Part shown: positions 1-5,043 of the stretch, in pieces
Layout: the number at the start of each line of letters is the position of its first letter
Position numbering within the stretch: the stretch's first letter is position 1
Assembly: GCA_030696435.1 (NCBI GenBank)
Contig: JAUYSF010000280.1
Coordinates: 1-5,043 of the forward strand
Reading direction: 5' to 3'
DNA from: Desulfoprunum sp.
GTDB lineage: Bacteria; Desulfobacterota; Desulfobulbia; Desulfobulbales; Desulfocapsaceae
DNA length: 5,043 nt
The notes under the pieces: generated by a model
Databases searched by the model: none
What the model saw: the letters and a program-made list of their open reading frames with translations, nothing else
Told to the model about the DNA's origin: nothing
Position numbers and translations under genes: made by a program

Positions 1-576
1 GGCAAGATTGGTTATCTCACGGTGCACCGGTGAGGCCTCGGGACTTTGCCAGGTGGGGTCGAGTTCGAGATTGAGGTAAAGGTGTTTAATAATGCCGGCG
101 CGGTCAGGAAAAGCGAAGTCATGGTCGAGCAGATACGAATCACCATCTTTTCTGATAATACCGGCAAGGCTGTATTCGAGGATATAGGTGATTGCCGTAT
201 TCTGAAACGGTGGATCGGAGGGCAGCCGACTGCGCCAGCGCAGAGTATCTTTCCCCTGCCAACCGTAGTTGTCGACCAGGGACAAGGGGCCTTCCACCAG
301 ATCCCGGTAGCCGCTGGCGCCGGAATCGAGCCGTTGCAGCCGCTCGAAATCGATGGTTTGCCCCGGTCGCACGGAAAACCGGCGCTCGCCGCCATTCCAC
401 TCACCGTCAAAGACTATGGTCTGGGCCTCGCGCACATGCAGACGGCCATCCCGGTCGAGGCGGGCCTGTACGGTGAGATCCTGCCAGTAGAGGCTGCGGG
501 CGGCGGCATCGGTCGGATCAAGATGGAGAAGAAGAAGGATCAGGCCGGTCAGTACGGACAGGATTTTCGGCAACAT
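1..576 (-). CDS. DUF2207-type exported membrane protein, N-terminal part (partial)
   Basis: Reading leftward from an ATG at 576, the frame stays open for 192 codons and runs off the window start, so only the N-terminal part is visible. Residues 1-26 form a signal peptide: a Lys at position 4, a Leu/Ile-rich core, then Ala-Ala-Ala before a likely cleavage site. Residues 29-175 match the style of the DUF2207 N-terminal domain: an early strand pair with 'DRDGRLHVREAQTIVFDG' (41-58), a 'GGERRF' segment (62-67), and a later 'ITYILEYSLAGII' strand (129-141). In that family the domain is followed by membrane helices and often a glycine-rich tail; these would lie outside the window. A GGGAGG ribosome site sits 4 bases upstream of the start. 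The gene follows the second TPM gene by 58 bases with no visible terminator, so it is probably the last visible member of the lemA operon. Biochemical function is unknown; the family call is from recalled pattern only. Confidence 0.78.
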   Translation of the reverse strand, partial: MLPKILSVLTGLILLLLHLDPTDAAARSLYWQDLTVQARLDRDGRLHVREAQTIVFDGEWNGGERRFSVRPGQTIDFERLQRLDSGASGYRDLVEGPLSLVDNYGWQGKDTLRWRSRLPSDPPFQNTAITYILEYSLAGIIRKDGDSYLLDHDFAFPDRAGIIKHLYLNLELDPTWQSPEASPVHREITNLA

Positions 577-580
577 CGGG

Positions 581-586
581 CCTCCC
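581..586 (-). promoter_or_regulatory. Ribosome binding site of the DUF2207 gene
   Basis: GGGAGG on the minus strand lies 4 bases before the ATG at 576. It supports that start for a gene whose end is not visible in the window. Confidence 0.6.
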
Positions 587-634
587 GGGATCTGTTTGTT
601 CGAGCAATTGGCGAATATGAACTTCAGCGCTGGG

Positions 635-1288
635 TCAGCGGATGATCAGGTTATGCAGTTCGTTGTGGTCAGCGGGGTTGATCGGAAAATGTTCACGGAG
701 GATATCGCCAACTCGGCTGATCGCCTCGCAAATGGCGGTACACTGGTGTTTTTCGCGGATGCCGAGGGTAATATGACTAACGATTTCCTGCCAGTCTTGC
801 TGTTTGATCCTGCTGTTGATGCCGCTGTCGGCAAGAACCCACACCCGACGTTCAAGCACCGAAATGAAGATGAGGATGCCGTTTTCAGCCTTGGTTTTAT
901 ACAATTTTTCGCTGAAAAAGGCGCTCACTGCTGCCTCCTGCACCTCTTCATCGACCTGGTTTTTGTTTAAAAAGAGCCGCTTCAAGGCCGTTGACCGTTT
1001 GATCAGGGCATGGGCCGGTAGGGCGAGAAGGCAGAAGAGGGCCAGAAAGATCCACATATCCTGGTGCCCGAGCCAGAGCGGAGCGGCGATGTACGGGGTG
1101 AGGAGCAGGGCGAGCGGCAGGGCGATAACAGCTGCCCCGACGATCGGGGCCAGCGGATAGTCATGGCTCGCCGAAACGATCATCGGCACGATCTCACCCG
1201 AGGTTCGGCCTTCAGCCAGTCGCGTGGCCTCGCTAACCCGCTGCCGTTCTTCTTCTGTCAGAAACTGTTGCGCCAATGTCTGCATCAT
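635..1288 (-). CDS. TPM-domain-like membrane protein (second TPM gene of the operon)
   Basis: A 217-residue protein. Residues 9-40 form a helix plus strand typical of the start of a TPM fold ('LTEEERQRVSEA', then 'SGEIVPMIV'). Two hydrophobic segments follow, about 46-72 and 78-96. The rest of the fold resumes with 'NGILIFISVLERRVWVLADSGI', at about residues 132-153, where classic TPM proteins have the 'GvLlliap..rkvrIe.GyGle' strands. The membrane pair thus appears inserted within the TPM fold or anchors it in the membrane. No signal peptide is visible. The start is a choice among stacked codons: the ATG at 1294 touches the GGGAGG site, whereas the ATG at 1288 has 6 bases of spacing and overlaps the upstream stop as TGATG, so 1288 is preferred (1285 is also possible). 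Such proteins commonly follow lemA and ygcG-type genes; the role is unproven. The longer upstream frame to 1492 lies antiphase to the glycine-rich tail and is not coding. Confidence 0.85.
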   Translation of the reverse strand: MMQTLAQQFLTEEERQRVSEATRLAEGRTSGEIVPMIVSASHDYPLAPIVGAAVIALPLALLLTPYIAAPLWLGHQDMWIFLALFCLLALPAHALIKRSTALKRLFLNKNQVDEEVQEAAVSAFFSEKLYKTKAENGILIFISVLERRVWVLADSGINSRIKQQDWQEIVSHITLGIREKHQCTAICEAISRVGDILREHFPINPADHNELHNLIIR

Positions 1289-1290
1289 CA
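1286..1290 (-). promoter_or_regulatory. TGATG stop/start overlap coupling the two TPM genes
   Basis: The stop TGA (1290-1288) of the glycine-rich TPM gene shares its A with the ATG (1288-1286) of the next gene. This is the usual arrangement for translational coupling by ribosome reinitiation. It implies that the two proteins are made from the same transcript in linked amounts. Confidence 0.65.
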
Positions 1291-2178
1291 CCATCCTCCC
1301 GAGGCGCCGCCGCCACCGAATCCACCACCACCGCCACTGAAACCGCCGCCAAAACCACCGGACGAGCCGCCAAAACCGCCACCGCTGCTGATCCAAGGAC
1401 CACCCGATCTGCCGCCGGTAGCGCCGGCGATGGCTGCAATAATTAGTCCTGCGATAAAGCCGATAGGGATCAGGGCGAGAATGATCAGCCACTGGGCACC
1501 GAGGGCGAAAAAAGCGAATAAAGGTGCGGCAATACTGCCAATGCTCGCCGTCAGCAACTTGTGTCTGCCAAAGATCCGGCCGATAAAAAACAGGCCGATG
1601 AGAAGTGGCACGATCAAGCCGCTGGGATTGCTATTCGAGTTGCCTTGGGAGGGCTGGGTCTGGTCGGCGATGAATTCGCCCTTGACCGCCGCCATCATTG
1701 CCGCCGCACCGTTCACTACCCCTTGGTCGAAATTGCCGTTGCGGAACTGCGGGGTGATGACATCTCGGATGATGCGCCCGGCCACCAGATCGGTGAGGGC
1801 GCCTTCAAGTCCATAGCCTATCTCGATCCGCATCTTCCGATCATTCTTGGCAATGACCAGCAGTGCCCCGTTGTCCTTACCTTTCTGGCCTATCTGCCAT
1901 TTTTCCGCCACCTTGAGTGAAAAGTCCTCCAGGCTGTCACCTTCAAGGGAGGTGACGGTAAGGATAACAATTTGGGTAGACTGTTCCTTTTCGAAAAGGC
2001 TGAGTGAGTTTTCGAGCTGTTCGACAGTGGCCGGTGTGAGGATGGCCGCAGTGTCATTGACCCGACCCGAAAGTTGCGGGACATCGAGGGCCATGAGTGA
2101 GGTGGCCGGCAACAGCAGGAGGCCGATAACAGTAAAAAAAGGACGATAGAATGACGAAAAGCGCATGAGTGCGGTCAT
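1288..2178 (-). CDS. ygcG: YgcG-family TPM-domain protein with glycine-rich tail
   Basis: A 296-residue exported protein. Residues 1-30 are a signal peptide (Arg at 6 and 12, hydrophobic core at 15-29, Ala-30 before a likely cleavage). The TPM domain spans about 38-166 and shows the family landmarks: 'GRVNDTAAILTP' (38-49), a 'TQIVILTV' strand (68-75), 'AEKWQIGQKGKDNGALLV' (91-108), 'RKMRIEIGYGLEGALTD' (114-130) and 'AGRIIRDVITPQF' (133-145). After a polar linker come hydrophobic segments at about 187-203 and 213-251. The tail from 252 to 296 is 26/45 glycine and ends in 'GGGGASGGW', a typical ending for this family. TPM-fold members include the plastid photosystem II repair protein TLP18.3/Psb32, for which phosphatase activity has been reported; activity here is unknown. 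The gene follows lemA by 16 bases and overlaps the next gene by one base. No strong ribosome site is visible. ATG 2178 is chosen for its position after lemA, while ATG 2166 would give an equally good signal peptide. Confidence 0.88.
   Translation of the reverse strand: MTALMRFSSFYRPFFTVIGLLLLPATSLMALDVPQLSGRVNDTAAILTPATVEQLENSLSLFEKEQSTQIVILTVTSLEGDSLEDFSLKVAEKWQIGQKGKDNGALLVIAKNDRKMRIEIGYGLEGALTDLVAGRIIRDVITPQFRNGNFDQGVVNGAAAMMAAVKGEFIADQTQPSQGNSNSNPSGLIVPLLIGLFFIGRIFGRHKLLTASIGSIAAPLFAFFALGAQWLIILALIPIGFIAGLIIAAIAGATGGRSGGPWISSGGGFGGSSGGFGGGFSGGGGGFGGGGASGGW
1291..1425 (-). repeat. Low-complexity glycine-codon tract encoding the TPM protein tail
   Basis: This stretch encodes the glycine-rich C-terminus as runs of GGN codons broken by Phe and Ser. 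It includes two copies of the 11-base sequence CCGCCAAAACC (plus-strand sense, 1346-1356 and 1367-1377), spaced 21 bases and therefore in the same frame. Such tracts can gain or lose units by slippage without breaking the frame. On the opposite strand the tract reads as a proline-rich frame that is only a shadow. Confidence 0.6.
1295..1300 (-). promoter_or_regulatory. Ribosome binding site of the second TPM gene
   Basis: GGGAGG on the minus strand lies inside the last codons of the upstream gene. It is directly followed by ATGGTGATGATG, so spacing decides the start: 0 bases to the first ATG, 6 to the ATG at 1288, 9 to the ATG at 1285. Confidence 0.6.
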
Positions 2179-2194
2179 GTTTTCAGGTGAGAGA

Positions 2195-2779
2195 TTAAAA
2201 TTTGACCTTCGGTACAGCCTTTGCTGTTTCATCTGCCTTGAAATACTCTTTTCTTTCTAAATGCAGCAGGATCTTGTTGGTCAGACTCTCGGGGAATTTG
2301 CGGATGGCCGCATTAAAGATCTCGACCGCCTCGTTATAGCGCTGCCGGGCGACATTGATCCGGTTCTCGGTGCCTTCGAGCTGGGTCTGTAGATCAAGAA
2401 AATTCTGGTTGGCCTTCAGGTCGGGGTACTGTTCGACCACCACCATGAGCCGCGACAGGGCCGAGGTCAGACCGCCCTGGGCTGCCTGAAATTGCTGCAT
2501 GGCGGCAGGATCGCTGAGGGCACCCGGGGTGAGTTGCACGGAAGAGGCCTTGGAGCGCGCCTCGATGACTGCTTCGAGGGTCTCCTTTTCGTGTTTGGCA
2601 TAGCCTTTAACCACCTCGACCAGATTGGGGATCAGGTCACCGCGCCGCTGCAAGGTTGATTCGATATCGGACCAGGCCTTGAAGACGGCCTCTTCTTTCA
2701 TCTGTAGAGAGTTGTAGCCGCAGCCACTGAGTAGAAACAGGGTAATGATGCATGTGGTGAAAGAGCGCAGACGTTTCAT
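2195..2779 (-). CDS. lemA: LemA family lipoprotein
   Basis: A 194-residue protein matching the LemA family in length and pattern. A short basic start (Lys-2, Arg-3, Arg-5) and hydrophobic core lead to the lipobox 'LSGC', with Cys-20 as the probable lipidated residue; many LemA proteins carry an N-terminal membrane anchor at this position. The family signature '[20 protein letters not shown]' is at 45-64, followed by '[10 protein letters not shown]' (67-76). The long helical region continues through '[20 protein letters not shown]' (118-137) and '[19 protein letters not shown]' (138-156), ending with an 'APKV.F'-like terminus ('AVPKVKF'). The start at 2779 is supported by AGGAGG 4 bases upstream and by the lipobox. 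The open frame reaches back to 2950 but passes through the promoter and leader. LemA proteins are helical bundles of uncertain function, often encoded beside TPM proteins as here. It is the first gene of the minus-strand operon. Confidence 0.93.
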   Translation of the reverse strand: MKRLRSFTTCIITLFLLSGCGYNSLQMKEEAVFKAWSDIESTLQRRGDLIPNLVEVVKGYAKHEKETLEAVIEARSKASSVQLTPGALSDPAAMQQFQAAQGGLTSALSRLMVVVEQYPDLKANQNFLDLQTQLEGTENRINVARQRYNEAVEIFNAAIRKFPESLTNKILLHLERKEYFKADETAKAVPKVKF

Positions 2780-2783
2780 GAAA

Positions 2784-2789
2784 CCTCCT
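2784..2789 (-). promoter_or_regulatory. Strong ribosome binding site of lemA
   Basis: A perfect AGGAGG on the minus strand ends 4 bases before the ATG at 2779. It settles the lemA start against upstream in-frame ATG codons, which have no comparable site. Confidence 0.75.
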
Positions 2790-2829
2790 GAAATTGAAAA
2801 AATGCGGAAAAGGTTACGGGTATTCGGGA

Positions 2830-2845
2830 CCGCTGTCATCAGCGG
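2830..2845. other. Small hairpin in the lemA leader
   Basis: CCGCTG and CAGCGG form a perfect 6-bp stem around a 4-base loop. It falls between the predicted lemA transcription start and the ribosome site, so it would be in the 5' leader of the mRNA. No T-run follows it on either strand, so it is not a standard terminator. Confidence 0.35.
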
Positions 2846-2861
2846 GGTCGCATCAGCTATA

Positions 2862-2890
2862 ATGATATAGCTTCCTGTCATATATGTCCA
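2862..2890 (-). promoter_or_regulatory. Predicted sigma70-type promoter of the lemA operon
   Basis: On the minus strand, TGGACA (2890-2885) and TATCAT (2867-2862) each match the -35 and -10 consensus at 5 of 6 positions and are separated by exactly 17 bases. Transcription would start near 2855, giving a leader of roughly 75 bases before the lemA ATG. Found by eye, with no start-site data. Confidence 0.55.
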
Positions 2891-2982
2891 TAGACTTCCA
2901 GCAAAAAATATCAAACAGCGGCTTTGGTCGGATATGCCCTGCCGCAACAAAGTCAGTATCTATTGAATCGACACATCGTAGA

Positions 2983-2995
2983 GTGAACTGTTCAC
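2983..2995. promoter_or_regulatory. Perfect 13-bp palindrome, possible operator
   Basis: GTGAACTGTTCAC has 6-base inverted arms around a single central T. Its right part, ACTGTTCA, recurs at 3022-3029, 35 bases downstream. It lies about 93 bases beyond the lemA -35 element and upstream of the plus-strand gene, a position from which a dimeric regulator could affect either side. No regulator gene is in the window, so the binding protein is unknown. Confidence 0.4.
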
Positions 2996-3127
2996 CAGGA
3001 GAAGTATAGGATCATAATCTGACTGTTCAAGGGCTGATTTGGGCACTGAAAATCATTATCCATATTTTGCAAAGAATATCAGATAAATAATCTCAGGCCA
3101 GGAACCCCTCTGGAATGGACATTTTGC

Positions 3128-3136
3128 TGCTAAAAT
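3128..3136 (+). promoter_or_regulatory. Candidate extended -10 promoter for the phosphatidyltransferase gene
   Basis: TGCTAAAAT matches the extended -10 form (TGN followed by a -10 hexamer, here 5 of 6 to TATAAT). No good -35 is found 16-18 bases upstream, which extended -10 promoters can tolerate. A start near 3143 would leave a leader of about 87 bases containing the hexamer repeat. Weak evidence. Confidence 0.3.
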
Positions 3137-3196
3137 GCTACATACGCCAAAGGAGAGCCGTTTTCCAATCAAGAGATAACTTGTTTACCAATTGCC

Positions 3197-3219
3197 CTAC
3201 CACTACCACTACCACTACC
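3197..3219 (+). repeat. CTACCA hexanucleotide tandem repeat in the leader
   Basis: Three exact copies of CTACCA plus a fourth partial copy (CTACC) end 10 bases before the ATG at 3230, immediately before a weak GAGAG ribosome site. Because the array sits in the probable 5' leader, changes in copy number would alter the leader, not the protein. Confidence 0.8.
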
Positions 3220-3229
3220 GAGAGAAAAT

Positions 3230-4543
3230 ATGGACAGACTACTGGTGATTATTTTGGCAGCCGCCATCGGACTCAGTTTTTATTACTGGTTTTCCTGGAT
3301 GATCAAGAAGGAAGCCATGCGGGAGTATGTGCTGTCTCATCTCTGGCTGCTGCATCCCAATGCCATCTGCTATTGGCGGACAGCCATGGCCTTAGTGGGC
3401 TATTATCTCTATTTTTTTTCTGCCTATCAGGAAATAGCCATAATTATTTTCACCTTTGCGGCGATACTCGATGGTGTGGATGGCATAGTCGCGCGTAAAT
3501 GTAATCTTGTTTCGAAATGGGGTGAATCGCTTGATCCGATGTGTGATAAACTGACCTATCTGCCTCCTCTGATCAGCTTTGCCTATCTCGGGATCATGTC
3601 GACAGGGCTGATATGGGCCCTGGTGGCGGTGGAACTCGTCGGACAATTCTTTGCCCGGAAAATTCTGGCCTATCTTAACTTTTCAGTGGCAGCCAACAAT
3701 TTTGGTAAAATCAAGGCCATTATTTGTTTTGCGCTCGTCATCTATTGTGCATTGCTGGATAAAAATCGCGGCTTTATCAATATCGGGGATGAAGTACTGG
3801 CGGCCTGCCTTACCCTCTCTTCGGCCTCCATCGTCTTTAAATTCATCCCCAACAGGCTCTATGCCGACATTCTTTCCACGCTGAATTTCTCTTGCGGTAT
3901 CGCCAGTCTCATCCTGACATATAATCGACATTTTGCCTGGGCGATTCTCGCCATAATAGTCGGGCAACTGTTTGATTTATTTGACGGCAGGATGGCTGTA
4001 AAACACGGTGGGACAAAGTATGGCCCGTATTTGGACGATATCGCCGATTTTGTCAGCTTCGGGCTTTCTCCCGCCTATGTCATAGGAAAGTCGGGCGGAG
4101 AATATGCCTGGCTCTTTGGCTTTCTTTTTTTCACCGGCGTGGCGTATCGACTCGTCCGCTTTGTTGTCGTCGATAAAAAGAAAACAGATCTGCCGGATGG
4201 TATTTTTAATGGACTTCCGAGCCCTGCCGGGGCCTTAATAGTTCTTGGGGCCTCTCTGGTTTTTCCTCCGGTTTTGCTGTGGGGTATTGCGACTCTTTCT
4301 GTAGGCTTAATGGTCAGTCATATCCGTTTCGCCCATTTTGGTCGGGTGATATTGAAGCAGATTCCTAAGCCGCTGTTTTTTTTGACGAGCGCTGCAATAA
4401 TCATCGCTATTGCCTTTATCCTCAAGACCAAAAATGTCCATATGTTTGGCTACCTGATTCTCTGCTCGGTGAGTCTCTATATGATTGTAGGGCGGAAAAT
4501 GGTCCCTGCCAGGTCTGATCTATCGGCAGGTTCGGTGGGATAA
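3230..4543 (+). CDS. Tandem CDP-alcohol phosphatidyltransferase fusion (two-domain membrane enzyme)
   Basis: A 437-residue integral membrane protein, about twice the length of ordinary members of this family, which transfer a phosphatidyl group from CDP-diacylglycerol to an alcohol. After an extra N-terminal helix (about 4-24), domain 1 (about 43-205) has a family-like start 'NAICYWRTAMALVGYY' and a full catalytic motif D81-x2-DG-x2-AR-x8-G-x3-D-x3-D106, then 'NNFGKIKAI' (156-164) as in PgsA-type enzymes. Domain 2 (about 207-395) starts 'PNRLYADILSTLNFSCG' and has D249-x2-DG-x2-A, then Val-257 in place of Arg, 7 residues, G265-x3-D269-x3-D273, 'VSFG' (275-278) and 'GLPSPAGA' (328-335), all PssA-like. 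Domain 1 therefore looks catalytically complete; domain 2 is a variant that may be active or structural. The alcohol acceptor cannot be read from sequence. A weak GAGAG ribosome site lies 5 bases before the ATG. The gene stands alone between divergent and convergent neighbours. Confidence 0.88.
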   Translation: MDRLLVIILAAAIGLSFYYWFSWMIKKEAMREYVLSHLWLLHPNAICYWRTAMALVGYYLYFFSAYQEIAIIIFTFAAILDGVDGIVARKCNLVSKWGESLDPMCDKLTYLPPLISFAYLGIMSTGLIWALVAVELVGQFFARKILAYLNFSVAANNFGKIKAIICFALVIYCALLDKNRGFINIGDEVLAACLTLSSASIVFKFIPNRLYADILSTLNFSCGIASLILTYNRHFAWAILAIIVGQLFDLFDGRMAVKHGGTKYGPYLDDIADFVSFGLSPAYVIGKSGGEYAWLFGFLFFTGVAYRLVRFVVVDKKKTDLPDGIFNGLPSPAGALIVLGASLVFPPVLLWGIATLSVGLMVSHIRFAHFGRVILKQIPKPLFFLTSAAIIIAIAFILKTKNVHMFGYLILCSVSLYMIVGRKMVPARSDLSAGSVG

Positions 4544-4559
4544 TTCTTGGAAGGTGATG

Positions 4560-4599
4560 GGTATCCCGTTGCGATTCACGAAGGAAGGCGGGAAATACC
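4560..4599. terminator. Weak imperfect dyad between convergent genes
   Basis: GGTATCCCG (4560-4568) can pair with CGGG-AA-ATACC (4589-4599): nine base pairs with a two-base bulge and a 20-base loop. It lies in the 86-base gap between the phosphatidyltransferase stop and the convergent dioxygenase stop. It lacks a T-run on either side, so a role as intrinsic terminator is doubtful. No better terminator is visible in the gap. Confidence 0.2.
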
Positions 4600-4629
4600 A
4601 TTGGTCAGCAGCATTTCTTCCAGGCTTTT

Positions 4630-5043
4630 CTAAAGGCCCCAGGCAAAGGCCGCCATCGACAGGATGCCGAAATTGATGTTTCGGTAGATCCTGGCACCTT
4701 TGGTCTTCTGACCTGCCGCCCCGAGAGGGGCGAAGAGCGGCAGAAAGTGGTCTTCAGTGGGATGATTGTGCCGCGCCTCCGGGGCCCGGGCTCGATAATC
4801 GAGCAAATCCTTGACGGCCCCATTCTCTATGTTTGTCACCAGCCAGTCATCAAAAGCTGTGGTGTAGGGTACAGGTGGGGCATCTACGACGTACCTCCCG
4901 AACTCCCTCAGGTTGTGAGTTGCACCGCCGCTGCCGATGATAAGCACACCCTCCTGGCGCAGAGGGGCGAGGGACTGGCCTATTTCGTAGTGATGTTGAG
5001 TATCCCGATTTGTCTGTATGGAAAGCTGAATAACCGGAATATC
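4630..5043 (-). CDS. ygiD: DODA-type extradiol dioxygenase (YgiD-like), C-terminal part (partial)
   Basis: The frame enters from beyond the right edge and ends at TAG 4632-4630; 137 C-terminal residues are visible, roughly half of a family member of about 260-270 residues. The start is outside the window, and the internal GTG at 4947 is not it. Family landmarks are clear: 'DIPVIQLSIQ' at the visible start, 'EGVLIIGSGGATHNLR' (31-46), 'FDDWLV' (64-69), 'LLDY' (80-83), 'HPTEDHFLPLFAPLGAA' (94-110), and 'GILSMAAFAWG' close to the C-terminus. His-43 and His-99 of the visible part are the likely counterparts of conserved active-site or metal-binding histidines of this LigB-like family. Plant DODA opens the ring of L-DOPA between carbons 4 and 5, and E. 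coli YgiD is reported to do the same, but the physiological substrate of bacterial members is mostly unknown. It is convergent with the phosphatidyltransferase gene, with no sign of a shared function. Confidence 0.9.
   Translation of the reverse strand, partial: DIPVIQLSIQTNRDTQHHYEIGQSLAPLRQEGVLIIGSGGATHNLREFGRYVVDAPPVPYTTAFDDWLVTNIENGAVKDLLDYRARAPEARHNHPTEDHFLPLFAPLGAAGQKTKGARIYRNINFGILSMAAFAWGL

Larger units (their letters stand above)
2780..3229. other. Divergent intergenic region between lemA and the phosphatidyltransferase gene
   Basis: About 450 bases with no convincing gene separate two divergent genes. The stretch is visibly richer in A and T than the lemA operon. It holds the lemA leader with a small hairpin (2830-2845), the lemA promoter (2862-2890), a perfect 13-bp palindrome (2983-2995), a repeated octamer ACTGTTCA (2987-2994 and 3022-3029), a candidate extended -10 promoter (3128-3136) and a CTACCA repeat (3197-3219). 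Frames open here on either strand lack good ribosome sites and domain-like content. Confidence 0.7.

Noticed and set aside
46..645. 199-codon plus-strand open frame
   Set aside because: It lies antisense to a minus-strand frame with a signal peptide, ribosome site and DUF2207-like pattern, and has no recognisable domain itself.
1289..1492. N-terminal extension of the second TPM gene to an ATG at 1492
   Set aside because: The extension is Trp/Arg-rich because it reads the glycine-rich tract in another frame. The ribosome site and TGATG overlap support a start at 1288.
1064..1816. Plus-strand frame encoding a proline-rich protein
   Set aside because: It is the antisense shadow of the glycine-rich tail and TPM domain gene. 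The proline runs are complements of glycine codons, and it has no ribosome site.
2780..2950. N-terminal extension of LemA to 2950
   Set aside because: It would place the lipobox in mid-protein and run through the predicted promoter. The AGGAGG site fixes the start at 2779.
3115..3498. 127-codon plus-strand frame containing a poly-threonine run
   Set aside because: The threonine run is the CTACCA repeat. The frame overlaps the start of the phosphatidyltransferase gene, has no good ribosome site and shows no domain-like content.
4605..4823. Short minus-strand frame beside the dioxygenase
   Set aside because: It is an out-of-frame shadow of the YgiD-like coding region, which has clear family motifs in the other frame.

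Overview
The window looks like chromosomal DNA from a Gram-negative bacterium of moderate GC content. Signal peptides, a lipoprotein box and several inner-membrane proteins are all present. The combination of genes would fit a deltaproteobacterial (Desulfobacterota-like) host, but that placement is inference and weakly held. I see no mobile element, CRISPR array, tRNA or rRNA.

Minus strand, 2779 down to 1: four genes in one direction form an apparent operon. The order of transcription is a LemA-family lipoprotein (2779-2195), a YgcG-type secreted/membrane TPM-domain protein with a glycine-rich tail (2178-1288), a second TPM-like protein carrying two membrane segments (1288-635), and a DUF2207-type exported protein (576 to beyond the window start). 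The first two genes are 16 bases apart, the second and third overlap by one base (TGATG), and the third and fourth are 58 bases apart. LemA with TPM proteins is a recurrent bacterial gene set. DUF2207 proteins are often found with them. Together they suggest an envelope-associated module whose biochemical role is not settled.

Divergent intergenic region, 2780-3229: about 450 bases hold a good sigma70-like promoter for the lemA operon (TGGACA, 17 bases, TATCAT), a perfect 13-bp palindrome, a CTACCA hexanucleotide repeat close to the next start codon, and a possible extended -10 promoter for the plus-strand gene.

Plus strand, 3230-4543: one 437-residue membrane protein contains two CDP-alcohol phosphatidyltransferase domains in tandem. 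The first has a complete catalytic motif. The second is PssA-like but has lost the motif arginine and is one residue short. This is the most unusual object in the window.

Minus strand, 5043 down to 4630: the C-terminal 137 residues of a DODA-type (YgiD-like) extradiol dioxygenase, convergent with the phosphatidyltransferase gene and cut by the window edge. Nothing here ties it to the other genes.
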